DNA of 45,903 nt from Spirochaetia bacterium (GCA_021413825.1 JAIOPQ010000030.1:1-45903); one strand, 5' to 3'. Shown: positions 8,579 through 17,649, counted from the first letter of the stretch. Made by a program: numbers and translations. Notes: generated by a model not told the origin, from the sequence alone.

Positions 8579-9601
8579 ATGACCGGAACAACCCAGGCCC
8601 TATCTGAACGACTCCGCACACAGCGAATCATCCGCTGGATCCAATTCGCAGACAAACGTTTGCGCCACCGCTTTCCGTTTCTAAAGCATCAAGATGCAAT
8701 TGGCATGTCGATTACGATTGGCTCGGCGGCAGGAATACTTATTTTCAGCGCACTGTATATTGCGAACTTGATTCCGGCCTGGGCCTGTATAGTTTGCAAT
8801 GCAATTCTCGCATCGTTTCTACACGAAATGGAACACGATCTAATCCACAATCTATACTTCAAAGATAGTAAACGCACGCAGAATTTTCTTTTCTGGATTG
8901 TCTGGCTGTTCCGCTTCAACACAATAAATCCATGGTTTCGCAAAGCAATTCATCTGATTCATCATAAAAACTCCGGCCAGCCCGACGACATCGAAGAACG
9001 ATTCATTGGAAATGGCATGCCATTTGGATTTCGTCGCTGGCTTACTATGACAGACCTTGCAATGGCTCTGGTATTTCAAGGGCGCCGTATCCAGCGCGAT
9101 GCGGTTCGCGAATTCAAAAAGATTACCGTTCCTGCTCGAATCGGTCCATATCGTGAGATATATCAACTTCTATGGTATGCGTACCTTATAGCTGGTCTTT
9201 TTTCTTTGATATGCTGGTTTGCCGGTATTCCGGTTCACCTTTCCGGAAGAGCTGCACTGGCATTGAATTGCCTGAATGCATTTGGTGTGATCTACATGGT
9301 CCCCGCCTGGATTCGTCAGACGTCGATTCAAATCGTTTCATCTAACATGCATTACTACGGAGACGTTGACAGCTTGTTTAGGCAAACACAGGTTCTTGAT
9401 TCCTGGCTTGTATTACCGCTTCACTTATTCTGTTTCAATTTCGGTGCCACCCATGGAATTCATCATTTCGTTGTGAATCAACCGTTCTACATAAGACAGG
9501 CAACAGCACCATTTGTTCGGCCGGCGCTTAAGAAGTACGGAATCCGATTCAATGATTTTCGCAGCATGCTGCGAGCTAACCGCTACGCGGAAACCGCCTG
9601 A
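8579..9601 (+). CDS. Membrane fatty acid desaturase/hydroxylase family
   Basis: A 340-residue integral membrane protein with the three histidine clusters of the desaturase superfamily. HEMEHDLIH is near residue 83-91, HLIHHKN near 123-129, and HGIHH near 293-297, with a further His in NMHYYGD. Hydrophobic segments at about 45-80, 100-115, 195-245 and 275-290 give the usual four-helix topology with a di-iron site at the cytoplasmic face. The ATG follows GCGGAG. A divergent promoter region (8440-8578) separates it from the propeller gene. The lipid substrate is unknown; hydroxylation or another oxidation is possible. Confidence 0.85.
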   Translation: MTGTTQALSERLRTQRIIRWIQFADKRLRHRFPFLKHQDAIGMSITIGSAAGILIFSALYIANLIPAWACIVCNAILASFLHEMEHDLIHNLYFKDSKRTQNFLFWIVWLFRFNTINPWFRKAIHLIHHKNSGQPDDIEERFIGNGMPFGFRRWLTMTDLAMALVFQGRRIQRDAVREFKKITVPARIGPYREIYQLLWYAYLIAGLFSLICWFAGIPVHLSGRAALALNCLNAFGVIYMVPAWIRQTSIQIVSSNMHYYGDVDSLFRQTQVLDSWLVLPLHLFCFNFGATHGIHHFVVNQPFYIRQATAPFVRPALKKYGIRFNDFRSMLRANRYAETA

Positions 9602-9609
9602 CAGTCAAC

Positions 9610-10398
9610 ATGAGAATCCCTTCAGCTTTCATTCTGTTTCCAGGTATCCTCTCTGCGTTTATCTTGTTTTCATTACAAGGACTGCACGCAGAAGGCAACA
9701 CAAACAGAAACATGTTCGTTGGAGTTGGTTTGACCGCAGGCGCAACCGAACTATCTTTCGTGCCAAAGTGGTCCAATTACATCAGAAATGCAAGACGGGT
9801 GGACCGCATGCAACTTCTGATTGAACAGCAGTCTCTCCGCGACGATCGCTACGGCGTGGCTCTAGTAAATGAGATACTACGCAACGAATCGCGCGAAGAT
9901 CTGCATCGTGCACGTCTGCTAAGGGAGCAGGCATACGGCGGGACGGTCGCTCTGTTTGGAGTTACCGCTTTTATGGGGCTTGCTCCAGATACAGCCCTAC
10001 CGAAAACGTGGAGGCATCCGGGCGTGGCTGCATTCGGCTTCACCGCAGCAGCCTTTGGGCTGAGTTTCGCAGGCAAGTATTCTCAGTACAACAAAGAAAT
10101 TGCCCAACTCAAGCACGAAGGCAACGTCATAAACGCCCTGCTGCTATCAAACAATCTCGAAACCGTTCTAAGCGCATCATCCTATCAACTGCGAAACAGT
10201 GAGAAGATCCTGATTGCAAAAACGCGCAAGTCAGAATCGGGCCTGATTTCGCTCGAGTATTTCCTAACCTCCGCTGTGGCACTGTATGCTTTCTTTTCTG
10301 ATAGCGCCCCTGAAACGGCTTCCTCGCAGCCTGCTTTCGCTCCGTTTTTTCTGGCTGACCTTGCCGGAGCCAATCTGGGCATAGTGCACCGATTTTAG
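9610..10398 (+). CDS. Hypothetical exported/membrane protein
   Basis: A 262-residue protein beginning with a signal peptide or anchor (MRIPSAFILFPGILSAFILF). Further hydrophobic segments lie at about 112-130, 138-156 and 212-228. Between them are Arg-rich and Gln-rich helices. It starts eight bases after the desaturase stop, so the two are probably cotranscribed, but nothing in it indicates catalysis. I do not recognise the family. Confidence 0.6.
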   Translation: MRIPSAFILFPGILSAFILFSLQGLHAEGNTNRNMFVGVGLTAGATELSFVPKWSNYIRNARRVDRMQLLIEQQSLRDDRYGVALVNEILRNESREDLHRARLLREQAYGGTVALFGVTAFMGLAPDTALPKTWRHPGVAAFGFTAAAFGLSFAGKYSQYNKEIAQLKHEGNVINALLLSNNLETVLSASSYQLRNSEKILIAKTRKSESGLISLEYFLTSAVALYAFFSDSAPETASSQPAFAPFFLADLAGANLGIVHRF

Positions 10399-10452
10399 AT
10401 AAACTGTTCCGGGGCATCCGGCATTTCAGCCTGAGCGATTGCTTAGTTTTTT

Positions 10453-10472
10453 ATTCAACCACATGGTTTTAT
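10453..10472. promoter_or_regulatory. Upstream imperfect ArsR-type operator
   Basis: ATTCAACC-acat-GGTTTTAT matches the perfect palindrome at 10502-10521 in 14 of its 16 arm positions. It lies just upstream of the -35 box of the ArsR gene promoter. Confidence 0.5.
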
Positions 10473-10474
10473 AA

Positions 10475-10504
10475 TTGACGACTCTGTCCCGAAGACAATA
10501 TATT
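10475..10504 (+). promoter_or_regulatory. Promoter of the ArsR-SRPBCC operon
   Basis: A good sigma-70 promoter: -35 TTGACG at 10475-10480, 18-base spacer, -10 TATATT at 10499-10504. Transcription would start at about 10511, on or next to the ATG, so the mRNA may be leaderless. Confidence 0.6.
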
Positions 10505-10521
10505 CAACCTGATGGTTGAAT
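10502..10521. promoter_or_regulatory. Perfect palindromic operator over the ArsR start codon
   Basis: ATTCAACC-tgat-GGTTGAAT has eight-base perfect arms. It overlaps the -10 box, the predicted transcription start and the ATG of the ArsR gene. Binding there would block RNA polymerase directly, which suggests autorepression. Confidence 0.65.
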
Positions 10522-10889
10522 TACGCAAGGAACGGAAACTGGACCGGGTATTCGCAGCACTGGCTGACCACTCAAGAAGGCGCATGCTTGTGCGCTTGCG
10601 CAAACGCCCGCTTAGCATTTCTGAACTTGCAGCGCCGTTTTCCATGTCCTTTGCTGGTGTTGCCAAACATATTGAGGTGCTCGCTGATGCGGGGCTCGTC
10701 CGCAAGGTCCGCGCTCCAGAAGATGGGCGTAGCTTTAAGCTCGAACTTGAAAACAAGACACTTGCTGATGCCTCGGCCTGGTTAACGTATCATCAGGAAT
10801 TCTGGACCAACCAACTCGATGCACTCGAGAATTTCATAGAGGAAGAGAACAATGACTACCCCAGTTCTAAGAATAGAAAAAAGAATTAA
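10512..10889 (+). CDS. ArsR-family winged-helix repressor
   Basis: A 125-residue ArsR/SmtB-like protein: DRVFAALADHSRRRML (helix 1 and 2), then SISELAAPFSMSFAGVAKHIEVLADAGLV (helix-turn-helix) and a wing (RAPEDGRSFKLEL). It lacks the cysteine metal sites of ArsR or SmtB. It belongs instead to the subgroup that pairs with SRPBCC/AHSA1 proteins, of which two follow directly. The gene end overlaps the next gene by 38 bases. The ATG lies inside the operator at 10502-10521. Confidence 0.88.
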   Translation: MVELRKERKLDRVFAALADHSRRRMLVRLRKRPLSISELAAPFSMSFAGVAKHIEVLADAGLVRKVRAPEDGRSFKLELENKTLADASAWLTYHQEFWTNQLDALENFIEEENNDYPSSKNRKKN

Positions 10890-11301
10890 CGCAGAGCCTG
10901 CGCGACTCTTTCGCGCATGGCTTGAAGCAAAGGATTTTACGCGCTGGTTTTTCTCAGGAGTGCAACTTGGAGAAGTCAACCTGGACCCAAGACCGGGCGG
11001 CAAATTTCGCATCGAGATGGTTGTAAAAGGACGGATTGAACCACATGAAGGGGAGTATCACACAATAGAAGAACATAGTAAAATCGTCTTCACCTGGAGA
11101 TCGTTTGCGACCGGCGGACGCGATACACTTGTAACTATACTGTTTGCTGCCCTGCCCGTTGACGAACGATCAAAGAAACCGAGCACTCTCATCACCCTTA
11201 TCCATGAACGCCTGCAAGACGAAGCGGCGATAAAAGGTCACAACACCGGTTGGAGCAACATACTTGATGGCCTGGAAAAATGGATCGGATATAGCGACTA
11301 A
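10852..11301 (+). CDS. SRPBCC (AHSA1-like) protein 1
   Basis: A 149-residue START/SRPBCC fold protein. The opening RIEKRINAEPARLFRAWLEAKDFTRWF, the G-G-K-F-R-I-E-M strand and the closing GWSNILDGLEKWI helix are typical of the AHSA1 (activator of Hsp90 ATPase homologue 1-like) family. These proteins have a deep hydrophobic pocket and in this genomic setting usually have no known substrate. The start follows GAGGA and overlaps the ArsR gene, so the pair is translationally coupled. Confidence 0.87.
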   Translation: MTTPVLRIEKRINAEPARLFRAWLEAKDFTRWFFSGVQLGEVNLDPRPGGKFRIEMVVKGRIEPHEGEYHTIEEHSKIVFTWRSFATGGRDTLVTILFAALPVDERSKKPSTLITLIHERLQDEAAIKGHNTGWSNILDGLEKWIGYSD

Positions 11302-11350
11302 CGTCTTATTCGGCAATGCCGGGAAGAAGAACTGAACAAAGGAGTAGAAT

Positions 11351-11821
11351 ATGAACGGGATATACCATAAAATCGGAATCCGCGCCGGAGCATCGGATGT
11401 GATTAAGGCGCTTACAACGAAGGCTGGCCTTGCGGGCTGGTGGACTACAGAGGTAGAAGGACCATTCAGCAACGGAGCGTCCGGTGTAGGAGAATCAATC
11501 CACTTTGGATTTGAACAAAAAGGCGCGTTTGATATGAAGGTGCAGAAAGTCGCGCCTGAGCGCGTAACATGGGAATGCACATCGGGACCTGATGAATGGA
11601 TTGGATCTCATATTGATTTTGATTTGAAATCTGCCAAAACATCCGATGGGGCTGCCATGACTGTAGTTTATTTTCGCCATCAAGATTGGAAAAATGAAAA
11701 CGAATTCACGGCTCATTGCAGCACCAAATGGGCTATCTTTCTTTTGAGTTTACGCGACCTGATCGAAGTTGGCCGCGGCCAGCCTGCACCACAGGATATC
11801 AAGATCGACGAATTCAACTGA
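11351..11821 (+). CDS. SRPBCC (AHSA1-like) protein 2
   Basis: A 156-residue paralogue of the preceding protein with the same fold: IRAGASDVIKALTTKAGLAGWW at the N-terminus, a central strand pair (FDMKVQKVAPERVTWEC), and a C-terminal helix (STKWAIFLLSLRDLIEVG). The ATG has a strong AAAGGAG site 9 bases upstream. It is 49 bases behind SRPBCC 1 and probably the last gene of the ArsR operon. Both paralogues would be controlled by the operator upstream of the ArsR gene. Confidence 0.85.
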   Translation: MNGIYHKIGIRAGASDVIKALTTKAGLAGWWTTEVEGPFSNGASGVGESIHFGFEQKGAFDMKVQKVAPERVTWECTSGPDEWIGSHIDFDLKSAKTSDGAAMTVVYFRHQDWKNENEFTAHCSTKWAIFLLSLRDLIEVGRGQPAPQDIKIDEFN

Positions 11822-11873
11822 GGCCCAAGGACTCGTATAAAACAATGAACACGGGTCCAGGGCTCGGACTTTG

Positions 11874-11897
11874 CCGGGGTCCCCACGGGGGTCCCGG
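11874..11897. terminator. Strong GC hairpin after the ArsR operon
   Basis: CCGGGGTCCCC-ac-GGGGGTCCCGG folds into a stem of about ten pairs, including two G-T wobbles. It lies 53 bases past the SRPBCC 2 stop. There is no T-tract, so it is either a Rho-dependent 3' end stabiliser or another structured element. Confidence 0.4.
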
Positions 11898-11982
11898 ATT
11901 TCCTGTGACGGGCCTCCTTACTATGGCCTGATTTTGAGTCTCCCGACGTTTCCTTTTCAAGCACTTGAGCGCGGAGCAAACC

Positions 11983-12585
11983 ATGTCAGAACAGAACGAT
12001 TCATTTCAGGCCCAGATAGTTGAAAATGCGAAGCGAGATGCAAAGGAACAACTCAATAACTGGGTCGCGGTGGCAATAGCACTGATCGCAACCTTCACGG
12101 GAATAACCAAAATCAAGGATGATAATATTGTTCAAGCAATGCTTCAAGCGAAATCAGATGCAGTGGATCGCTGGAATGAATCCCAGGCAGCCAAGATCAA
12201 ACTGCACATCGAAGAATCTGGCCTGCAACATGCCGAGATGGAGCTGGACGGATCAAGCGCTGCACATCAGCAGAAGTTAAATGCGCTGATCTTAAACTAC
12301 CGAACAGCAATAGAGAAATACAAGAATCGAGCGGAGGAAGCCCAGGCTTCGGCTAAAGAGAACGAGAAAAACTACGCAGATCTGGGGTATCGCGACGATC
12401 AATTTGATATGTCTGATATGTTCCTTTCGATTGCGATGTCACTACTGGCTGTTGCATCCCTCACGGGCAAGCGGTGGCTCTTCCATTTCGCCCTGGTGCT
12501 CTCCGTGTTTGGGATCATCATGGGCGTGGCAGGATTCGCACAAATTCAAGTTCATCCGGAGTTCCTGGTGAAGTTCCTGACATAA
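11983..12585 (+). CDS. DUF4337 membrane protein
   Basis: I chose the ATG at 11983, with GCGGAG nine bases ahead, over an in-frame TTG at 11965. The 200-residue protein has the DUF4337 layout. There is a membrane helix at about 28-45 (WVAVAIALIATFTGITKI), a long charged helical segment (QAKSDAVDRWNESQAAKIKL and onward to about residue 130), and two C-terminal helices (FLSIAMSLLAVASLTG and FHFALVLSVFGIIMGVAGF). The family is widespread but has no known function. The gene is monocistronic. Confidence 0.82.
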   Translation: MSEQNDSFQAQIVENAKRDAKEQLNNWVAVAIALIATFTGITKIKDDNIVQAMLQAKSDAVDRWNESQAAKIKLHIEESGLQHAEMELDGSSAAHQQKLNALILNYRTAIEKYKNRAEEAQASAKENEKNYADLGYRDDQFDMSDMFLSIAMSLLAVASLTGKRWLFHFALVLSVFGIIMGVAGFAQIQVHPEFLVKFLT

Positions 12586-12773
12586 GATCGTACATCACGT
12601 CCAGAACGTCGTTTCAAACGGAAAGCTAAGCGGATCGCAGGCCAGAATAAGCCTGCATGCAGAAAAACTGAGGAAGAATGGTGATTTCTGTTAGCAACAA
12701 GCTCCGGAAATTTTGAATCGATGCGCAATCGTCTTGCTCAAAGCGGAGTTATTCCCAATTCTTTCCAAACATC

Positions 12774-13913
12774 ATGAACGTCGGAACAGATAGCCCCATT
12801 TCGTTCCTTATCGTAGACGACGAGGCCGATGCACGAGAGCTATTCCTGCAAGTCTTTGCAGATCCAATCGCAAACGGGCAATATATCTTTCACTATGCTG
12901 CGGATGGAATTTCGGCTCTGAACGATTTGGCCAGTAATCCAGATGTATCCGTAGTGCTTCTGGATATTCGCATGCCACGCCTGGATGGATTTGGTGTTCT
13001 CGAGCGACTTCAGGAAAAGCCTGAGCCACCCATAGTTGTTCTTATGACAGCATACGGCGATATGGCTAACATTCGCGCTTCAATGAACCGGGGCGCCTTT
13101 GATTTCCTGACTAAACCCCTCGATCTTCTAGATCTTCAGGCAACAATTGCCCGGGCGGCAAATCATGCTCTGATTGAAAAGGAACGCAGACGGAAGTTTG
13201 CCAAATTGCAAGACATGGAGAAGGATCTGGAAATGGCAGCGGTAATTCAGAAACGAATTCTGCCCCTTACTATTCCGGAACCAGATGGAGCAAGCATCAA
13301 TGTCGTCTATCGTCCTTTGTTGGGAGTTGGAGGTGATTTTTACGATTTTCACTTGCTCGATCCAAAACGCATTGGAGTTCTCCTGGCAGATGTGACCGGT
13401 CACGGACTTGCAGCGGCGCTAGACTCGTCTACAATCAAGATAGCCTTTCGCAACGAAAGACAGGAGATGCATTCACCGGGCCAATTAATAAACAATATCA
13501 ACAACTTTCTATGTGAACTTCCTGAGTTCAGATTTGTGAGTGCTGCATTTGTATTGTTTGATCTGGAAAATATGATCGTCAAAGGCGCAACGGCCGGACA
13601 TCCTCCATTTCTATTGCTTCGCGATGGAGTTGTGCGAGTTATGGAAAATCAGGGCTTGCTTCTGGCTGTCCAGAAATCGGAGGGTTATACCGTCATAGAA
13701 TCTGATTTGCGTCCCGGAGACAGGATACTGCTTTTTACGGATGGTCTGTACGATATGGTTGGCATCAACGGATATAAGCGTCTAGTTTCAAACGTGGAGT
13801 CAATCGCTGGCTTACGAGGAACAGATTTTGTAAACGAACTCCTCCGCATCCAGGAAGCACGGGAGCAACCGGCTCCGGACGACGTTTCACTTCTCACTAT
13901 TGAAGTTAGCTGA
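12774..13913 (+). CDS. Response regulator with PP2C (RsbU/SpoIIE-like) phosphatase output
   Basis: A 379-residue two-domain protein. Residues 8-125 are a receiver with the acidic pocket D15-D16, phosphoacceptor D64 (LLDIRMPRLDG), T92 and K114. A linker helix (DLEMAAVIQKRILP) leads to a PPM/SpoIIE phosphatase domain (about 165-379) with metal-binding motifs GGDFYDF, ADVTGHG and FTDGLYD. Such proteins dephosphorylate anti-anti-sigma factors and so release partner-switching signalling. No histidine kinase, STAS protein or anti-sigma kinase is adjacent, so its partners are encoded elsewhere. No Shine-Dalgarno is visible before the ATG. Confidence 0.92.
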   Translation: MNVGTDSPISFLIVDDEADARELFLQVFADPIANGQYIFHYAADGISALNDLASNPDVSVVLLDIRMPRLDGFGVLERLQEKPEPPIVVLMTAYGDMANIRASMNRGAFDFLTKPLDLLDLQATIARAANHALIEKERRRKFAKLQDMEKDLEMAAVIQKRILPLTIPEPDGASINVVYRPLLGVGGDFYDFHLLDPKRIGVLLADVTGHGLAAALDSSTIKIAFRNERQEMHSPGQLINNINNFLCELPEFRFVSAAFVLFDLENMIVKGATAGHPPFLLLRDGVVRVMENQGLLLAVQKSEGYTVIESDLRPGDRILLFTDGLYDMVGINGYKRLVSNVESIAGLRGTDFVNELLRIQEAREQPAPDDVSLLTIEVS

Positions 13914-13929
13914 TTCTCAGGCACTACGT

Positions 13930-14073
13930 ATGGAAAATCTTATCATCTGGATTGTATTGGCGGCATTCTGCATTGTTCTAATTTTCATTTCCCTGCTTGT
14001 AAGCGTCAGTGCCTGGAGTGAAAAAGCAGGCCGATGGGTTCAGAGGCACAAGGTGCGCAAACCTCGAGAGTAA
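13930..14073 (+). CDS. Small single-pass membrane protein (47 aa)
   Basis: A short open frame 16 bases behind the phosphatase gene. The protein has one strongly hydrophobic helix (IIWIVLAAFCIVLIFISLLV) followed by a basic tail (RWVQRHKVRKPRE). The positive charge places the C-terminus in the cytoplasm. Close spacing to the phosphatase gene suggests cotranscription. It could be a small partner of that protein, but this is inference. I rate it as probably real because the composition is that of a true membrane segment. Confidence 0.5.
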   Translation: MENLIIWIVLAAFCIVLIFISLLVSVSAWSEKAGRWVQRHKVRKPRE

Positions 14074-14080
14074 ACAGAGC

Positions 14081-14596
14081 TTACTTTGGATGAAAGTAGT
14101 CTTCCATTTGTTCATATTCGATGGGGCTATCGGACGTTCCAAACTTTATGGTTAGCTTACCTTTCTCTGTAATCTGAAACACTTGCGTGTCTTCTGCAAC
14201 TACATCGATCATGCCCTGCCCCATACCCATGCTCTCCATTCCCTCTGGCCTTATTGTATACTTCCCCCCTTTGAGGAGCGCCAGTTTGATTGCGGGACGA
14301 TTCGCATCGTTTACAAAGAATGCAGTCAGGTCGTAGCCGGATTTGGTCTTTGCTGAACCGAGCATTCGCACGCCCACCCGGAACGGAAGCCGGGCTTTCT
14401 GGAGCTCCCCCGGTGTCATCACACGGCCTTGCTTAGCCGCTTTTTTAGGATTATTACCAAAGGATTTCAAATATGATTCCATGGCGCCAGGGTTTCGGAA
14501 TGTTTGTATTGATTGTGCGTCAGCCAGCGGCACAATCACCCAGCTTACTACGAATAGCCCCGCAAAAAGAATAGATTGAATTTTGACGAGATTCAT
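14081..14596 (-). CDS. Exported hypothetical protein
   Basis: A 171-residue protein with a signal peptide (MNLVKIQSILFAGLFVVSWV, cleavage near ADA-QS). The mature part begins with a short helical region and continues as beta strands (FRVGVRMLG, YDLTAFFVND, QVFQITEKGKLTIKFG), with a Gly-Met stretch (MESMGMGQGM). It ends only eight bases from the convergent small membrane protein gene. The family is not recognised; a periplasmic location is likely. Confidence 0.6.
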   Translation of the reverse strand: MNLVKIQSILFAGLFVVSWVIVPLADAQSIQTFRNPGAMESYLKSFGNNPKKAAKQGRVMTPGELQKARLPFRVGVRMLGSAKTKSGYDLTAFFVNDANRPAIKLALLKGGKYTIRPEGMESMGMGQGMIDVVAEDTQVFQITEKGKLTIKFGTSDSPIEYEQMEDYFHPK

Positions 14597-14698
14597 CGCA
14601 ATAGCGGATTTCGAATGCCATGGGCAGTCAAATCACAAACGATAAATTCTAAAAAGATGTGTTAGAGTCGCATACTAGAATGCTCGTATGGCGCCGGG

Positions 14699-14720
14699 GC
14701 TCGAGGCCATTCGTCGAGCT
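14699..14720. terminator. Hairpin 3' of the activator gene
   Basis: GCTCGA (14699-14704, approximate) pairs with TCGAGC near 14715-14720. It lies just beyond the stop of the minus-strand activator gene. No T-tract follows, so it is only a candidate. Confidence 0.3.
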
Positions 14721-14723
14721 TGA

Positions 14724-17534
14724 TTAGTCTCCTTTGCCCTCCAACTCAGCAAGCTGATAGCGCAACTTATTTCTTCCAATTCCAAGTAACCGGGCCGCCT
14801 CGGTTTTATTTCCGCCTGCTTTCTTAAGCGCGCTCTCAATGAGCCTGCGCCGGTATCCGTTTACTTTTGCGTCAAAATCCCCAATCTCATCCTCTGCCGG
14901 ATCACTCCATCTGGGCGCCCCGGGTTTCCTGGGAAGTTTCAGTGACAGTGAAAGAGGCAGATCAGTGATTCCAATCGTGGATTCTTTGGAGGCAGTCATA
15001 ACGCGAATAAGAACGTTCTCAAGTTCTCTGACGTTACCCGGCCATGAGTACTGTGTAAACGCGAACATCGCTTCACCACTCAATTCTCGCCTCCCAATTG
15101 AAAGTTCTTCACAGAACTTGGGCAGCAAATGCTCCACGATGGCTGGTATGTCTTCCTTTCGATCGCGCAACGGTGGAATATGGATTGTAAATACGTTTAT
15201 TCTATAGTAGAGATCTTCGCGAAATAATCCCTGTGAAACCATCTGTTCCAGATTTCGATTGGTTGCAAAAACAAAGCGACAGCGTGCCACGCTTTCTTGT
15301 CGACCACCCACAGGAAGATATGTTCCCTCTTGAAGCACGCGCAAAAGCTTGGATTGCATCTCCAGCGGAATCTCTCCCACTTCATCCAGAAAGCAAGTTC
15401 CAGTTCCAGCGTCTGCTACCCGACCGCTACGCGAGGATTTTGCATCTGTAAAGGCACCGCCCACGTGTCCAAAAATTTCATCCTCCCAGAGCGCCGCAGG
15501 AATGGCGCCACAGTTTATGGCAACAAATGGTTGCTTCTTACCCTTTGATTCTGCAATCAAGTGTGCGATAAGTTCCTTTCCTGTTCCGGTTTCCCCCGTG
15601 ATAAGAACTGCGCGATTGCTAACCGAAGCCCCGGAAACCGAATCCATAACCTTCTGCATTCCAGGACTTGCGTACACAATGGTTCGATCTTCGAGGCTTT
15701 TGGTTACAATCTCCTTCTTGTAAATGAAATCGGTTAGATGACTGACCTCTGCCTCAGCGCTTTCTTTCAATCCCTCTATGTCCTCGGCGTAGCTTTTGTT
15801 TCTACCTGCAAGGGCCACAAACAAGCGCAATAGGTCCAGGAGCTTTAAGTCTCTAGGGCTATACGACGCGGCGTTTTGCCGCGAACCCAACGCCAGAAAT
15901 CCCCAGATTTCTTTACGATAGATCAAGGGCGTCATCACCTCGAAATTATCTGCCTGAACTCCCTTGATGACATTGGTGTATAGTTCTATAAGGATGGGAT
16001 ACTTTGCCTGGAAGTCGGACTTATCTAAAAACGGAAGATCACGCAGGCCACGCATAAGGTCGTGCAAATGATCCATCTCATCTACGAATTCTTCTGACAG
16101 GCTCAGCTTTCTGGCAAATCGTGCAAGAAAACTCTGCCAGCGATCACCCTGAAGAATAGGTGGAGGCTGGCCTTTTGCTGACATCTCAACATTGTTGAGT
16201 CGATCAATTGTAATAATGAATCCCTTTTCAAACGGGATCAAAGTATCAAGCGTGCTCAGTATTTCATTTGCGAGCTCGGGCAAGGGCTTTGAATCACTTC
16301 CCATAAACCGTCGCTGGAAGAGGCGCACAATATTCTCAAGGCTTGAGTTTAAAGCCTCCATATCGGTGTGAACACGCACAAACCGATTCGCAAGTATCCA
16401 TGCAATACCCAGAATAAAAATCAAAAATGTGAATTGGGCTATTTGAGGGGTGGGAACCAGGCCGCGCGTGCTTGCAATATCGTGAAACGCAGCAAAAATC
16501 AACAACACTACACCGGCAACAAGCCAGATAGCTTCCTGGGATTTTCTCTTAACTTCGCGTACTATATAAAATACGCCGTACAGCAGTTGGGCCGGAAAGG
16601 CAGTCATCTGCCAGATAGTAAGTACCTTTGCAGAAAACCAGTAGTCGCCTATGAATGTTAGGAGCGCCGCAAGAATAGCAACGGCCCCACCAAGATATGT
16701 GAGTATATGAAACTTTCTGTAGAAGAAGTGCGATAGAAATGCCATGAGGATTGGCGGAACAAAATATAATACCGAATACTCAAGATGCTGGCGCAGAAGA
16801 ACATTATGCCCAAATACAAAATCGCGGCCTGGCATTCTCAAAAGCCAGTACAGCGAAAGTATCAGACATCCGATTCCGAAAAACAGATTGTATGTTTCCT
16901 GGGGTCGTCTTATCCCAAGTAGAATGTGGCCAAGGCCGACTACACCATAAACACCCAGCAAAACCAGCGCGATCAATTCACGCGCGTGATACTCTCTAAA
17001 CACAGCGTCTGCCGGGCCAATGACTGGAACCTGGCTAATCTTGGGTGGGTAGTTCCCATTCATGAAGAGTCGCAAATAAATAAAATCGCCCGGTTTAACT
17101 ACGGCCGTTTGCGGCAGAGACTGAATATAATACATTCCCGATCCCGTGACGTAGGGCGATTCTGTACCAATGCCACCAATTGACTTATCATTCAGATAAA
17201 ACTGTGACACGTCCGATAGCCAGCCAGAGTCTATTGCAAGAACTTTGGCTTCAGAGTTGTGAATCACTTTGACCGGCGACCTGAGCGTCAAATAGCCCTT
17301 ATAGGTTTCAAGTTCCGGATTATCCGGTATGGATAAAGGCAGATGAATGGGCTTCCAGCCGCCTGCCTTCCCAACCGCATCACCCGATTGAATTTCCCAG
17401 TCATTTAAACGTTCCGGGGTTTGACCGGAACATGCGAAGAATCCACCAACAACAAAGCTAAAAATTACAAGCAGGCGCGTGGAGAATGAGCTCAACGAGG
17501 GCCAGATTCGCCGATTTATTCTCACACGAAGCAT
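14724..17534 (-). CDS. 7TM sensor fused to sigma-54-type AAA+ activator
   Basis: A 936-residue protein. Residues 1-38 are a signal/anchor, 40-180 an exported beta domain of the 7TMR-DISM type, and 185-400 seven hydrophobic helices (7TMR-DISM_7TM). About 410-600 is GAF-like, 625-860 is AAA+, and 905-930 is a Fis helix-turn-helix (KTEAARLLGIGRNKLRYQL). Walker A is GETGTGKE and Walker B is FLDEVGE. The sigma-54 contact loop reads GGAFTDA (residues 692-698) instead of KGAFTGA, so both the preceding Lys and the fifth residue deviate. Membrane-bound activators of this class sense an extracellular ligand and drive a few promoters. Whether this one still opens sigma-54 complexes is uncertain. Confidence 0.85.
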   Translation of the reverse strand: MLRVRINRRIWPSLSSFSTRLLVIFSFVVGGFFACSGQTPERLNDWEIQSGDAVGKAGGWKPIHLPLSIPDNPELETYKGYLTLRSPVKVIHNSEAKVLAIDSGWLSDVSQFYLNDKSIGGIGTESPYVTGSGMYYIQSLPQTAVVKPGDFIYLRLFMNGNYPPKISQVPVIGPADAVFREYHARELIALVLLGVYGVVGLGHILLGIRRPQETYNLFFGIGCLILSLYWLLRMPGRDFVFGHNVLLRQHLEYSVLYFVPPILMAFLSHFFYRKFHILTYLGGAVAILAALLTFIGDYWFSAKVLTIWQMTAFPAQLLYGVFYIVREVKRKSQEAIWLVAGVVLLIFAAFHDIASTRGLVPTPQIAQFTFLIFILGIAWILANRFVRVHTDMEALNSSLENIVRLFQRRFMGSDSKPLPELANEILSTLDTLIPFEKGFIITIDRLNNVEMSAKGQPPPILQGDRWQSFLARFARKLSLSEEFVDEMDHLHDLMRGLRDLPFLDKSDFQAKYPILIELYTNVIKGVQADNFEVMTPLIYRKEIWGFLALGSRQNAASYSPRDLKLLDLLRLFVALAGRNKSYAEDIEGLKESAEAEVSHLTDFIYKKEIVTKSLEDRTIVYASPGMQKVMDSVSGASVSNRAVLITGETGTGKELIAHLIAESKGKKQPFVAINCGAIPAALWEDEIFGHVGGAFTDAKSSRSGRVADAGTGTCFLDEVGEIPLEMQSKLLRVLQEGTYLPVGGRQESVARCRFVFATNRNLEQMVSQGLFREDLYYRINVFTIHIPPLRDRKEDIPAIVEHLLPKFCEELSIGRRELSGEAMFAFTQYSWPGNVRELENVLIRVMTASKESTIGITDLPLSLSLKLPRKPGAPRWSDPAEDEIGDFDAKVNGYRRRLIESALKKAGGNKTEAARLLGIGRNKLRYQLAELEGKGD

Positions 17535-17649
17535 GAACTACAAAGTTGCCGATCTTCGCCCTGAGGAAAGGAAAAATATGGGAAGCGACAGAGCTTTAAA
17601 AGCAGGTCGCTCCACAGATGAGCGGAAATGGAAGATCCGGACGGTAGTT

